From Blastococcus sp. TML/M2B (GTDB taxonomy: Bacteria; Actinomycetota; Actinomycetes; Mycobacteriales; Geodermatophilaceae), in the NCBI RefSeq assembly GCF_016612865.1, contig NZ_JAENZZ010000002.1, positions 1,550,001 to 1,614,000 on the forward strand: 64,000 bases of DNA, written 5' to 3'. Both the position numbers and the translations under genes were made by a program. Below the pieces are notes generated by a model. That model searched no databases and was not told the DNA's origin. It saw only the letters and a list, made by a program, of their open reading frames with translations. Positions 21,045 to 30,655 of the stretch are shown here, piece after piece (position 1 is the first letter of the stretch; each line of letters opens with the position of its first letter).

Positions 21045-23279
21045 GTGAAACGGAACCGTCCCACCCCGCGAATGGAACTCCCCGATGCCGGACGCCGTCA
21101 GCGGCGCGCGCACCCGTCCCGCCACCGCGTGAGCGTCCTCGCTCCGGAGCGGCCGGCCGGGGAACGCCGGACCCTCGACCGGCCCGCTCCGCACCCGGCC
21201 CGGCGCCCGGCGCGGCCCGGGCGGCCGGCCCCGGCGACGGCCGGGCACTTCCGCCCCGACATCCAGGGCCTGCGGGCGGTCGCCGTCGGCCTCGTCGTCC
21301 TGCACCACGTCACCGGCCGGCCGGCCGGCGGCTACATCGGGGTGGACGTCTTCTTCGTCATCTCCGGGTTCCTCATCACCGGGCTGCTGATCCGCGAGCG
21401 GGAGCGCACCGGCCGGATCTCCTTCCGCGACTTCTACGTCCGCCGGGCCCGCCGCATCCTGCCCGCCGCTGTCGTCGTCCTGGCCGTCACCAGCGTGGTC
21501 GCCCAGGTGCTCTTCCTGGGCCAGCGCGCGCAGCAGACCGTCCTCGACGCGCTGTGGTCGCTGGGCTTCGCGGCGAACGTGCACGCCGCGCAGAAGGGCA
21601 CCGACTACTTCGACGCCGGCACCGCGCACTCCCCGCTCCAGCACTTCTGGTCGCTGTCGGTGGAGGAGCAGTTCTACGTCGGCTGGCCGGTGCTGGTCCT
21701 GGTCGTGAGCGCACTGGTGGCCGGCCGCGCCCGGCGGCTGGCGCTCGGCGGCGCCATGCTCGCGGTCTGCGCCGCGTCGTTCGCCTGGTCGGTCGCCGCG
21801 ACCGCCGCCTCGCCGATGACCGCCTACTTCTCCACGTTCACCCGCGCCTGGGAGCTCGGTGCGGGCGCGCTGGTCGCGGTCGCGGCGCCCGCGCTGCCCC
21901 GGGTCCCGGCCGCGCTGCGCGCCGTCGCGGCCTGGGCCGGCCTCGCCGCGATCGGCGCCGCCGCGGTCACCTTCTCCGCCGAGACGGTGTTCCCCGGCCA
22001 CGCCGCCGCGGTGCCGGTCCTCGGCGCCGCCCTGCTGGTGGCGTTCGGCGACGCGCCCGGCGGGCCCGGCGCCCGCCTGCTGGCCCTCCGGCCGATGCGC
22101 TTCGTCGGCGACATCTCCTACTCGCTCTACCTCTGGCACTGGCCGGTCGTCGTCCTGCTGGGGGCGGCGATCGGCACCGGGACCCGCACCTTCTGCGCGG
22201 CGGCGCTCCTCGCCTCGGTGCTGCTGGCGGTCGCCTCGTACCTCGGGATCGAGCGGCCGCTGCTCCGGCCGCACCCGGCGCGGGCCCGTGCGCTGCCCCG
22301 CCGCGCGGCGCTCGCCCGCCGGGCCCGGGGCGCCGCGGCCCTGGCCGCGCTCGGCGCGCTGACCGGCTGGGCCTGCATCGCGCTGCTCCCCGACCACCGC
22401 CCGCAGCCGGTGCACGCCGTCACGGCGGCGTCCGCCCCGACCCCGGACGTCGCCGACGCCGCCCTGGCACAGCTCCCCGCGCAGATCCGGGCCTCGCTCG
22501 ACGTCGACGAGTGGGGCCCGCTCACCCCGTCCCTGGACGACCTCCCCCGCGCCAAGGCCCCCGAGTGGCAGCTCGACGACTGCCTCGACGTCGACGCCGG
22601 CAACGTGGACCGCTGCGTCTACGGCGATCCGGCGGCCCCGCACCGCGCGGTGGTCCTCGGCGACTCGATCGCGGCGAGCTGGGTGCCCGGCCTGCGGCAG
22701 GCGCTGCCCGCCGCCGAGTGGTCGATCCAGCTGCTGACCTGGCACGAGTGCCCGAACATCACCGCGACGGTCCGCGGCTACTCCGAGCCGGTCCTCAGCT
22801 CCTGCGACACCCACCGCACGTGGGCGCTGGACCGGATCGCCGCCGATCCGCCGGACGTGGTGATCATGAGCAACAACTACGCCGCCCCGCTGGTCGACCG
22901 CGCCGCCGACGTGGCGGCCACCTGGCGCTCGGGCGGCGAGCAGGTCATGGGCCGGGTGCTCGCCACCGGCGCCCGCGTCGTCGTCCTCGCCTCGCCGCCC
23001 ACCTCGGTGGCGCTGGAGGAGTGCGCCACCGCGTTCAGCTCCCCCGCCGACTGCGTCGCTCCGCTGCCGGGCGCCTATCCCTTCGCCTCCGGCGTCGAGC
23101 GCGACGCCGCGGCGGCGGTCGGCGCCACCTGGGTCGCGACCGAGGAGTGGTTCTGCGCCGACGGCCGCTGTCCGGCCGTCGTCGGCAGCACCCCGGTCTA
23201 CGTCGACCAGCTGCACCTCACCGCGCAGTACTCGCGCTCGCTGGCGCCGCAGCTGCGGCAGGCGGTCCTCGGCGGGTGA
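21045..23279 (+). CDS. OatA-like membrane acyltransferase with SGNH domain
   Basis: The 744-residue protein has an Arg/Pro-rich cytosolic N-terminus (about 1-65), an acyltransferase-3 domain with about ten membrane helices (FRPDIQGLRAVAV, FFVISGFLITGLL, HFWSLSVEEQFYVGWP), and an extracytoplasmic SGNH hydrolase domain (VVLGDSIAASWVPGL, SNNYAAP, YVDQLHLTAQYS). Such proteins O-acetylate peptidoglycan or other surface glycans. GTG 21045 follows a TACGCT box by only 4 nt; ATG 21072 is an alternative start. It is convergent with tsaE, 12 bp away. Confidence 0.9.
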   Translation: MKRNRPTPRMELPDAGRRQRRAHPSRHRVSVLAPERPAGERRTLDRPAPHPARRPARPGRPAPATAGHFRPDIQGLRAVAVGLVVLHHVTGRPAGGYIGVDVFFVISGFLITGLLIRERERTGRISFRDFYVRRARRILPAAVVVLAVTSVVAQVLFLGQRAQQTVLDALWSLGFAANVHAAQKGTDYFDAGTAHSPLQHFWSLSVEEQFYVGWPVLVLVVSALVAGRARRLALGGAMLAVCAASFAWSVAATAASPMTAYFSTFTRAWELGAGALVAVAAPALPRVPAALRAVAAWAGLAAIGAAAVTFSAETVFPGHAAAVPVLGAALLVAFGDAPGGPGARLLALRPMRFVGDISYSLYLWHWPVVVLLGAAIGTGTRTFCAAALLASVLLAVASYLGIERPLLRPHPARARALPRRAALARRARGAAALAALGALTGWACIALLPDHRPQPVHAVTAASAPTPDVADAALAQLPAQIRASLDVDEWGPLTPSLDDLPRAKAPEWQLDDCLDVDAGNVDRCVYGDPAAPHRAVVLGDSIAASWVPGLRQALPAAEWSIQLLTWHECPNITATVRGYSEPVLSSCDTHRTWALDRIAADPPDVVIMSNNYAAPLVDRAADVAATWRSGGEQVMGRVLATGARVVVLASPPTSVALEECATAFSSPADCVAPLPGAYPFASGVERDAAAAVGATWVATEEWFCADGRCPAVVGSTPVYVDQLHLTAQYSRSLAPQLRQAVLGG

Positions 23280-23291
23280 CGTGCGCGGGCG

Positions 23292-23738
23292 TCAGCCGAT
23301 CCGCTGCGCCCAGCCGGGGCCGTGCGGCACCAGCAGCGCGGTGCGGACGTCGTCGTCCCGGCGCTCGAGCCGCACCTCGAGGTGCTCGTCGGTCAGCTGC
23401 TCGACCAGGCCCTGCCCCCACTCGACCACGGTCAGCGAGTCGGCGACGGTGACGTCGAGGTCCAGGTCGTCGACGTCGGCCGGGCCGCCGAGCCGGTAGG
23501 CGTCGACGTGCACCAGCGGGAGCCGCCCGCCGGTGTGCACGCGGGCGATGACGAACGTCGGCGAGGTGACCGGCTCGGTCACCCCCAGCCCCCGGCCGAG
23601 GCCGCGGGTGAGCGCGGTCTTCCCGGCGCCCAGCGGCCCGACCAGGACCACCAGGTCACCGGGGACGGCGATGGCCGCCAGCTCGGCGCCGAGCCGCTCG
23701 GTGTCCTCGACGGTGGGCAGCAGGTGCTCGGCCTTCAC
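23292..23738 (-). CDS. tsaE: t6A synthesis ATPase TsaE
   Basis: The 148-residue P-loop protein drives turnover of the TsaB-TsaD complex. Walker A is GPLGAGKT (34-41), followed by the switch-like TSPTFVIARVH and the HVDAYRL motif; VEWGQGL is also typical. GTG 23738 has GGAGGAG 5 nt upstream and overlaps the udg stop by 4 nt. It is separated from tsaB by the GtrA/acyltransferase block. Confidence 0.95.
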   Translation of the reverse strand: MKAEHLLPTVEDTERLGAELAAIAVPGDLVVLVGPLGAGKTALTRGLGRGLGVTEPVTSPTFVIARVHTGGRLPLVHVDAYRLGGPADVDDLDLDVTVADSLTVVEWGQGLVEQLTDEHLEVRLERRDDDVRTALLVPHGPGWAQRIG

Positions 23739-24373
23739 GCGGCTCCTCCCAGCGATGCGGCGACGGCGGTCAGATCGGCGAGCAGCCCGGCGCGCGGGGC
23801 GCCGTTCGGCCCGAAGCGGATGGCCGCCGAGGGGTGGTAGGTCGCCCAGACGGCGCGGCCGTCGACGTCGTGCGGGCGGCCGCGGGCGGCGCCCAGCACG
23901 GTGCGCGGGCCGAGGAACCACTTCGCCGACGACAGCCCCAGCGCCACGACGACGGGGGCGTCGAGCAGCTCGAGCTGGCGGCGCAGCCAGCCGCTGCAGC
24001 GCGCCACCTCGGGGGCCTTCGGCGTCCGGTTGCCCGGCGGGCGGCACTTCACGATGTTGAGCACCGCGGCCTCGGCCCGGCTCAGGCCGGCCTCGTCGAG
24101 CAGCTGGTCGAGCAGCTGCCCCGACCTGCCGACGAACGGCCGGCCGGTCTCGTCCTCGGTCGCCCCGGGCGCCTCGCCGACCAGCACCAGCCGGGGGCGG
24201 CCTCCGGCGGGCACGTCACCGACGACGACGTGCTGCCGGGTGGCGGCCAGCTCGGGGCAGGCGACGCAGCCGCGGGCGGCGGTGGCCAGCGCGGTCCAGT
24301 CCGGAGCGGCCGCGGCGGTGCGGGCCACCTCCTCCGCGGGCGCGTCGGGCCGCGGCGATCGGGGTGCGGCCAT
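23735..24373 (-). CDS. Family 4 uracil-DNA glycosylase
   Basis: The 212-residue enzyme removes uracil from DNA. Family 4 marks are GEAPGATEDETGRPFVGRSG, four Cys for an iron-sulfur cluster (in GCVACPELA, NIVKCRPPGNR and ARCSGWL) and the HPSAA motif. It starts 2 nt after the hydrolase stop and overlaps tsaE, so it is in the alr-hydrolase-udg-tsaE operon. Confidence 0.93.
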   Translation of the reverse strand: MAAPRSPRPDAPAEEVARTAAAAPDWTALATAARGCVACPELAATRQHVVVGDVPAGGRPRLVLVGEAPGATEDETGRPFVGRSGQLLDQLLDEAGLSRAEAAVLNIVKCRPPGNRTPKAPEVARCSGWLRRQLELLDAPVVVALGLSSAKWFLGPRTVLGAARGRPHDVDGRAVWATYHPSAAIRFGPNGAPRAGLLADLTAVAASLGGAA

Positions 24374-24375
24374 GC

Positions 24376-25536
24376 TCAGCGCTCCGCCTGCTGCGCGGCG
24401 GCGACCCGGCGCAGCAGGTCGGTGAGCGCCGCGTCGACGACGTCCGGCTTCTCCAGCAGCACCATGTGCCCGGCGTCGGGGACGACGACGAACTCCGCGT
24501 CCTGCAACCTCTCCACGATGAGCTCGCTGTGCTCCTTGGGGATCATCCGGTCCGCGTCACCGGTGAGCACCAGGGTCGGGATCCGGCGCATCGGCTCCAG
24601 CGAGCCGGTCTCGTCCAGGCCGGCCAGCGACGGGTAGAACTCCGCGATCACGTCGACCGGGGTGCCGGCGATCATCGCGTCCACGTACTGCACCAGCGCC
24701 GGGTCGACGTCGGCCGAGGCGAACGACAGCGACCGGGTGGCGATCGACACCAGGTCCGCGGCCAGCCGGCGGGTGCCCTCGGCGAACGCGGGGCGGCGGC
24801 GCATCGTCCAGGCGGCGACCGGCAGCACCGCGGCCCGCACCCGGGTGAGGAACTCGGGCAGGCCGAAGTCGAGGTCGGCCAGGTTGCCGCTGGAGGTCGA
24901 CAGCAGCGCGGCGCCGACGACCCGCGTGCCGAACAGCTCGGGCCGCAGCGCGGCCAGCCCCATGAGGGTCATGCCGCCCATCGAGTGGCCGACCAGGACG
25001 ACCGGGCCGCGCGGCACCCGCGCCTCGAGCACGGCGGCCAGGTCGCGGGCCAGCTGCTCGATGGTGGAGTGCTCGCCGGGCCCGCGGCCGGAGGCGCCGT
25101 GCCCGCGCTGGTCGTAGAAGACCAGCCGGGCGGTCGGCCGGTGACCGTTCGCGGTGGCCAGCTGCGCGCCCAGCGACCGCCGCTGGAAGGCCCACGAGCC
25201 CATCGAGAGCGTGTAGCCGTGGACGAAGACGACGGTCAGCGGCGCGTCGGCCGGCCCCACCTCCTCGACGGCGAGCGGCACGCCGTCGTCCGCCCGCACC
25301 ACGGCGGTGCGGTCCGCAGCCCGGGCCTCCGGCCCGAGCGGGTCGCTGGCCAGCAGCTCCGCGTCGGGCACCCCGGCCAGGTCGGCCGCCCGCGGGCGGC
25401 CGATGTCCAGCCGGCGCCGGGCGATGCGGGTGAGGGCGACCCCGGCCGCGGTGCCGGCGGCGGCCAGGCCGACGACCGCGCCGACGACGCCGACGGTGTG
25501 CGCGGAGGGGTGCGGCAGCTGGGGCGGGCGGGCCAT
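24376..25536 (-). CDS. Alpha/beta hydrolase
   Basis: The 386-residue hydrolase has an N-terminal hydrophobic segment (about 15-38), so it is probably membrane-attached, and an alpha/beta-hydrolase fold with oxyanion FVHGYTLSMGSW, nucleophile elbow GHSMGG, acid in LTGDADRMIP and His in DAGHMVLLE. The substrate is unknown. ATG 25536 shares one base with the alr stop (TGATG). Its position between alr and tsaE is usual in actinobacteria. Confidence 0.87.
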   Translation of the reverse strand: MARPPQLPHPSAHTVGVVGAVVGLAAAGTAAGVALTRIARRRLDIGRPRAADLAGVPDAELLASDPLGPEARAADRTAVVRADDGVPLAVEEVGPADAPLTVVFVHGYTLSMGSWAFQRRSLGAQLATANGHRPTARLVFYDQRGHGASGRGPGEHSTIEQLARDLAAVLEARVPRGPVVLVGHSMGGMTLMGLAALRPELFGTRVVGAALLSTSSGNLADLDFGLPEFLTRVRAAVLPVAAWTMRRRPAFAEGTRRLAADLVSIATRSLSFASADVDPALVQYVDAMIAGTPVDVIAEFYPSLAGLDETGSLEPMRRIPTLVLTGDADRMIPKEHSELIVERLQDAEFVVVPDAGHMVLLEKPDVVDAALTDLLRRVAAAQQAER

Positions 25537-26681
25537 CAGACCGCGCCGGCCGTGCCGACGTAGCGGCGGGGGAAGCGGCCCCCGACCCGGGTGACCAGCT
25601 CGTAGTGGATGGAGTCGGCGGCGTCGGCCCACTGCTGCGCCGTCGGCTCGCCGTCGTCGCCCGGGCCCCACAGCACGACGTCGTCCCCGGGCGCGATGAC
25701 GTCGTCCCCCACGTCGAGCACGAACTGGTCCATGCACACCCGGCCGGCGATCCGCCGCTGCGCGCCGGCGGCCAGCACCGGTGCCCGGTTGCCGACGGCG
25801 CGCGGGATGCCGTCGGCGTAGCCGACCGGCACGAGCGCCAGCGTCGTCTCCCGCTCGGTGGTGTACGTGTGCCCGTACGAGACGCCGGCGCCGGCGGGCA
25901 CCCGCTTGGTGTGCGCGACCTGCGCGCGCACCGTCATGGCGGGGCGCAGGCCGTGCGCGCGCGGGTCGCCGCCGAGCGGGTCCAGCCCGTAGAGCGCGAT
26001 GCCGGGGCGCACCACGTCGAACCAGGTGCCGGGCAGCGCGATCGTCGCCGCCGAGTTGGCCAGGTGCCGCCGGGCGTCGGTCAGGCCGGCGTCGCGCGCG
26101 AGGGTGGTGGCCTCCTCGAAGACCCGCACCTGGGCGCCGATCGTCGGGTGCGTGGGGGCGTCGGCGTAGGCCATGTGGCTCCACAGCCCCGCGACGGTGA
26201 CGTCGCCGTCGGCCTGGGCGCGCACCGCGGCGGCGACCAGCGCGGGCCAGTCCGCCGGGGTGGCGCCCTCGCGGGAGAGCCCGGTGTCGATGGCGAGGTG
26301 CACTCGGGCGGTCCGGCCCTCGGCGCGCGCGGCGGCGACGACCTCGTCGAGCCCCCAGCCGGCGCTCACGGAGAGCTCGACGTCGCCCCGCAGCGCGGCT
26401 GCGACGTCGGTGCCTGGGCCGTTGAGCCAGGCGAGGACCGGCGCGGTCACCCCGGCCGCGCGCAGGGCCAGCGCCTCGGGGACGACGGCGACGCCCAGCG
26501 CGTCGGCGCCACCGGCGAGCACCGCCCGGGCGGCCGGCACCAGGCCGTGCCCGTAGCCGTCGGCCTTGACCACGGCCATGAGCGGGCGGCCGACCCGCTC
26601 GCGCAGCACCGCCGTGTTCGCGGCGATCGCGTCGAGGTCGACCACCACCTCGGCGCGGCCGGCTCCCGGTTGTGTCGTCAC
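25536..26681 (-). CDS. alr: Alanine racemase
   Basis: The 381-residue PLP enzyme makes D-alanine for peptidoglycan. PLP Lys39 lies in VVKADGYGHG and the opposite catalytic Tyr in GVSYGHTYTT; the C-terminal beta domain includes RVCMDQFVLDVG. GTG 26681 overlaps the nnr stop by 4 nt. It sits in a run acpS-nnr-alr with overlapping starts and stops. Confidence 0.96.
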   Translation of the reverse strand: MTTQPGAGRAEVVVDLDAIAANTAVLRERVGRPLMAVVKADGYGHGLVPAARAVLAGGADALGVAVVPEALALRAAGVTAPVLAWLNGPGTDVAAALRGDVELSVSAGWGLDEVVAAARAEGRTARVHLAIDTGLSREGATPADWPALVAAAVRAQADGDVTVAGLWSHMAYADAPTHPTIGAQVRVFEEATTLARDAGLTDARRHLANSAATIALPGTWFDVVRPGIALYGLDPLGGDPRAHGLRPAMTVRAQVAHTKRVPAGAGVSYGHTYTTERETTLALVPVGYADGIPRAVGNRAPVLAAGAQRRIAGRVCMDQFVLDVGDDVIAPGDDVVLWGPGDDGEPTAQQWADAADSIHYELVTRVGGRFPRRYVGTAGAV

Positions 26682-28163
26682 GCCCCCGATTGTTCCAGGG
26701 TGGCCGGCGCGAGCCCGCGGACGCGGCCGACGGCCTCCGGCAGCCGCCGGACGAGATCGCCGGCCAGCAGCGGGCCCCGCTGCGCGGCGAGCTGGCCGGT
26801 GCGGCCGTGCAGGTGCGCCGCGGCCGCGGCCGCCTCGACCGCCGGCAGGCCCGTCGTCGCGGAGGTGGCCAGCAGCGCGCCGGCGATCCCGCTCAGGACG
26901 TCGCCGGTGCCGGCGGTGGCCAGCTCCGCCGTCCCGGTGCCGTTGACGAACGCCCTCCCGCCGGGCTCGGCGACGACGGTGGCGTCGCCCTTGAGCAGGA
27001 CGACGGCGCCCAGGTCGGCGGCGAGCCGGCGGGCGGCGCCCACCCGGTCGGGGCCGACCGGCGCGCCGAAGCGCTCGAACTCGCGGTCGTGCGGCGTGAG
27101 CACGGTCGGCGCGCCGCGGCCGCGCACCAGGCCCGGCTCGCGGGCCAGCAGGGTGAGCGCATCGGCGTCGACGAGCACGGGGACGTCGGTGGCGAGGACC
27201 TCGGCCAGCACCTCGCGCGCGGCGTCGTCGGTGCCCATGCCGGGGCCGACGACCCAGGCCTGCACCCGTCCGGCGTCCGACGGCCGGCCGGCGGTGACGA
27301 TCGCCTCCGGCCAGGCGGCGCGCACGCCCTCGGCGGCGGTGCCCGCGTAGCGGACCAGCCCGGGACGGGTGCGCAGCGCGGCGCCGGTGCACAGCACCCC
27401 GGCGCCCGGGTAGGTGGCCGAGCCGGCGACCACGCCGACGACGCCCTGCGAGTACTTGTCGTCGCCGGCCGACGGCGGTTCCAGCCGGGCCGCGACGTCG
27501 GCGGTCGGTGAGCTGGGCGACCGTCGGTGCCGGCAGGTGGGGGCCTAGGCCGATGTCGACCAGGTGGATCCGGCCGGCGTGCCCGCGGCCCTCCCCCACG
27601 GCCAGGCCGCGCTTGACCGCGCCGAAGGTGACCGTGTGCATCGCGGCGAACGCCGCACCGTCGACCGCGCCGGTGGAGGCGTCGATCCCGCTGGGGACGT
27701 CGACCGCGACCGTGATGCCCGCGCCCTCCGCGGCCACCCGCGCGAGCGCTGCCGCCTCGTTGCGCAGCCCGCCCCGCCCGCCGATGCCCAGGATGCCGTC
27801 GAGCACCAGGTCGGCCCGGGCGACGAGCTCCTCGATGCCCGGCTCCCCCACCGGAACGGCCCGCCCACCGGCGCGGCGCAGCGCGGCCAGGCCGCCGGGG
27901 TGCGCGCGGTCGCGGTCGAGCAGGACGGCGGTGACGCGGGCGCCGCGGCCGGCCAGCTGCGCCCCGGCGAACAGCGCGTCCCCCCCGTTGTTGCCGCTGC
28001 CCACGAGCAGGACGACGCGGCGGCCGTAGGTGCTGCCCGCCAGCCGCACGCAGACCGTGGCCAGGCCGGTGGCGGCGCGCTGCATGAGCGCGCCCGGCGG
28101 GGTGGATGCCAGCAGCGGCTCCTCGGCCGCGCGCACCTCGTCGGCGGTGAACAGCCCGATCAC
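26678..28163 (-). CDS. nnr: Bifunctional NAD(P)HX epimerase/dehydratase (one apparent frameshift)
   Basis: The enzyme repairs hydrated NADH and NADPH. The N-terminal YjeF epimerase domain ([34 protein letters not shown]) is in one frame, and the C-terminal ADP/ATP-dependent dehydratase domain ([41 protein letters not shown]) in another. Near 27507 one extra base in ACCGACCGCCGAC breaks the frame; removing it gives [20 protein letters not shown] and a continuous protein. An assembly error is the likeliest reason. GTG 28163 overlaps the acpS stop. Confidence 0.88.
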
Positions 28164-28549
28164 CGGGCCTCCTCACGCAGGACGCCCTCCGCGACGACGA
28201 CCGCCGAGGCGATCCCGCCGTCGTGGCTGAGCGAGACGTGCCAGCTGCTCACCCCGAGCTGCGCGGCCCGCCCGGCGACGCTGCCGCGCACCTCCAGGTG
28301 CGGCCGGCCGTGGTCGCCGACGGTGATCTCGGCGTCGTGCCAATGCAGGTCGCCCGGGGCGCCGAGGGCCTTGGCCACCGCCTCTTTCGCGGCGAACCGC
28401 GCGGCCAGCGACTCGCCGGTGCGCGGCGCCCCCGACGGGGTGCGCTGCTCGGCCGCGGTGAACAGCCGGTCCCGCAGGCCCGGCGTGCGCTGCAGCGACG
28501 CCGCGAACCGCTCGACCGGCACGACGTCGATCCCGACCCCGATGATCAC
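28160..28549 (-). CDS. acpS: Holo-[acyl-carrier-protein] synthase
   Basis: The 129-residue enzyme adds the phosphopantetheine arm to acyl carrier proteins. It starts [15 protein letters not shown] with the metal-binding Asp and has the [14 protein letters not shown] motif and [13 protein letters not shown] 28549 gives the usual length. Its stop overlaps the next gene by 4 nt. The repeat at 28591 lies upstream, between it and glmS. Confidence 0.94.
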   Translation of the reverse strand: MIIGVGIDVVPVERFAASLQRTPGLRDRLFTAAEQRTPSGAPRTGESLAARFAAKEAVAKALGAPGDLHWHDAEITVGDHGRPHLEVRGSVAGRAAQLGVSSWHVSLSHDGGIASAVVVAEGVLREEAR

Positions 28550-28590
28550 CGGCCCAGTCTGCCGCGCCCCCGCGGAGGGCGCGCGACGCC

Positions 28591-28674
28591 GTCCTCCCTC
28601 ACCGCCGGGCGTCCTCCCTCGGCGCACACCACGAGGGAGGACGCGCTGGGATCAGGTCACCTGATCCCAGCGCG
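28591..28674 (+). repeat. Double-hairpin intergenic repeat, copy 3
   Basis: A single arm GTCCTCCCTCAC (28591-28602) precedes hairpin 1, GTCCTCCCTC (28611-28620)/12-nt loop/GAGGGAGGAC (28633-28642), and hairpin 2, GCGCTGGGATCAGGT (28643-28657)/C/ACCTGATCCCAGCGC (28659-28673). Hairpin 2 is identical to that of copy 2. It fills the spacer between glmS and acpS, 10 nt from the glmS stop, where it could end glmS transcripts. Confidence 0.9.
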
Positions 28675-28683
28675 GGAGACCGG

Positions 28684-30546
28684 TCACTCGACGGTGACGG
28701 ACTTGGCCAGGTTGCGCGGCTGGTCGACGTCGTAGCCGCGGGTGTCGGCGATCTCGCAGGCCAGCACCTGCAGCGGCACCGTCGTGACCACCGGGGCCAG
28801 CAGCGTCGGCGTCCGGGGCACGCGGATCAGGTGGTCGGCGTAGGGGACGACGTCCTCGTCGCCCTCCTCCGCGATCACGATCGTGCGGGCGCCGCGGGCG
28901 CGGACCTCCTGGATGTTGGACACGACCTTGCCGTGCACCGACTCGCGGCTGCGCGGCGAGGGCACGATGACGACGACCGGCGTCCCCTGGTCGATGACGG
29001 CGATCGGCCCGTGCTTGAGCTCACCGGCGGCGAACCCCTCGGCGTGGATGTAGGCCAGCTCCTTGAGCTTCAGCGCCCCCTCCAGCGCGACGGGGAACCC
29101 GACGTGCCGGCCGAGGAACAGCACCGTGCCGGCGTCGGCGAGCGAGCGGCCCAGGGCGCGGACCTCCTCCATGCTCTCCAGCACCGAGGCGACGGCGTCC
29201 GGCAGCTTGCGCAGGTCGTCGACGATGGCGGCGATCTCGTCCTCGAACTTCATGCCGCGCACCTGGGCGAGGAAGAGCCCCACCAGGTAGCAGGCCACGA
29301 TCTGGCTGAGGAACGCCTTGGTCGAGGCGACCGCAATCTCCGGGCCGGCGTGGGTGTAGAGCACGGCGTCGGACTCGCGCGGGATGGTGGACCCGTTGGC
29401 GTTGCAGATCGCGAGCACGCGCGCCTTCTGCTCCTTGGCGTGCCGCAGCGCCATGAGTGTGTCCATCGTCTCGCCGGACTGGCTGATGACGACGACCAGC
29501 GTCGAGCGGTCCAGGACCGGGTCGCGGTAGCGGAACTCGCTGGCCACCTCGACCTCGACCGGGATGCGCGTCCAGTGCTCGATCGCGTACTTGGCGATCA
29601 GGCCCGCGTGGTACGAGGTGCCGCAGGACACCACGAAGATCTTGTCGATGTCGCGCAGCTCCTGGTCCGAGAGCCGGACCTCGTCGAGCACCAGCTCGCC
29701 GTTCTCCCCGAGCCGGCCCAGCAGGGTGTCGGCGATGGCCTGCGGCTGCTCGGCGATCTCCTTGAGCATGAACCAGTCGTAGCCGCCCTTCTCGGCGGCC
29801 GCGGCGTCCCAGTCGACGGTGTAGGCGGTGGGCTCGACGGCTCCGCCGGCGAAGTCGGTGACCGTCACCCCGCGGGTGCGGTCGATCTCGACGACCTGGT
29901 CCTGGCCGAGCTCGAGGGCGTCGCGGGTGTGCCCGATGAAGGCGGCGACGTCGGAGCCGAGGAAGAACTCACCGTCCCCGACGCCGACGACCAGCGGGCT
30001 GCTGCGGCGGGCCGCGACGAGGGTGTCGGGCTCGCTCACCGCGCTGCCGACGAGGGTGAAGGCGCCCTCCAGGCGGCGGCACACGGCGCGCATGGCCTCG
30101 GCCAGGCGGCCCTCGCCCTCCGGCGTCGCGGCGTAGGCGCGGGCGAGCAGGTGCGCGGCGACCTCGGTGTCGGTCTCGGACAGCAGCTCCAGGCCCTCGG
30201 CCTCGAGCTCGGCGCGCAGGACGGCGAAGTTCTCGATGATCCCGTTGTGGACCACGGCCACCGAGCCGTCGGCGGACAGGTGCGGGTGCGCGTTGCGGTC
30301 GGTCGGGCCGCCGTGGGTGGCCCACCGGGTGTGCCCGATGCCCACGGTCGCCGCCGGCAGCGGCGTCTCGGCCAGCACCTTCTCCAGGTTGGCGAGCTTG
30401 CCGGCCTTCTTCGCCGAGCTCAGCTCACCGTCGGCGACGACGGCGATCCCCGCCGAGTCGTAGCCGCGGTACTCCAACCGCCGCAAGCCCTCCAGGACCA
30501 CCTCGGTGGCGTCTCGGGGGCCGACGTATCCAACGATTCCGCACAT
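28684..30546 (-). CDS. glmS: Glutamine-fructose-6-phosphate aminotransferase
   Basis: The 620-residue enzyme makes glucosamine-6-phosphate for the cell wall. After Met removal Cys is the N-terminal nucleophile (MCGIVGYVG); RRLEYRGYDSAG and the NAHPHL region belong to the amidotransferase domain. Two SIS domains follow (SCGTSYHAG, ISQSGETMDTL, EGFAAGELKHGPIA), ending in the usual KSVTVE. ATG 30546 has a TACCTT box 7 nt upstream and no Shine-Dalgarno. No glmS ribozyme is visible, as expected for actinobacteria. Confidence 0.97.
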   Translation of the reverse strand: MCGIVGYVGPRDATEVVLEGLRRLEYRGYDSAGIAVVADGELSSAKKAGKLANLEKVLAETPLPAATVGIGHTRWATHGGPTDRNAHPHLSADGSVAVVHNGIIENFAVLRAELEAEGLELLSETDTEVAAHLLARAYAATPEGEGRLAEAMRAVCRRLEGAFTLVGSAVSEPDTLVAARRSSPLVVGVGDGEFFLGSDVAAFIGHTRDALELGQDQVVEIDRTRGVTVTDFAGGAVEPTAYTVDWDAAAAEKGGYDWFMLKEIAEQPQAIADTLLGRLGENGELVLDEVRLSDQELRDIDKIFVVSCGTSYHAGLIAKYAIEHWTRIPVEVEVASEFRYRDPVLDRSTLVVVISQSGETMDTLMALRHAKEQKARVLAICNANGSTIPRESDAVLYTHAGPEIAVASTKAFLSQIVACYLVGLFLAQVRGMKFEDEIAAIVDDLRKLPDAVASVLESMEEVRALGRSLADAGTVLFLGRHVGFPVALEGALKLKELAYIHAEGFAAGELKHGPIAVIDQGTPVVVIVPSPRSRESVHGKVVSNIQEVRARGARTIVIAEEGDEDVVPYADHLIRVPRTPTLLAPVVTTVPLQVLACEIADTRGYDVDQPRNLAKSVTVE

Positions 30547-30553
30547 TTGACCC

Positions 30554-30559
30554 AAGGTA
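30554..30559 (-). promoter_or_regulatory. -10 box for leaderless glmS mRNA
   Basis: TACCTT (minus strand, 30559-30554) fits TANNNT and is 7 nt before the glmS ATG, with no ribosome-binding site between. Confidence 0.45.
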
Positions 30560-30655
30560 CCGGCAGTGGCGGACCGATCCGTCCACATCGCGGATCCGAC
30601 GCACCGGGGCGCCCCAGGGGCCCCCGGCGGCCCCAGCCGTCACAGCGGCAGGGGG

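Noticed and set aside
19404-23216. A 1270-codon minus-strand open frame spanning the acyltransferase
   Set aside because: Only its last part (RimI) is a real protein; the rest is a low-complexity Gly/Arg/Asp shadow of the acyltransferase, GtrA and tsaB.
30547-30655. glmS ribozyme or GlcN6P riboswitch upstream of glmS
   Set aside because: The start codon is 7 nt from a -10-like box and no ribozyme-like structure fits; such ribozymes are typical of Firmicutes.
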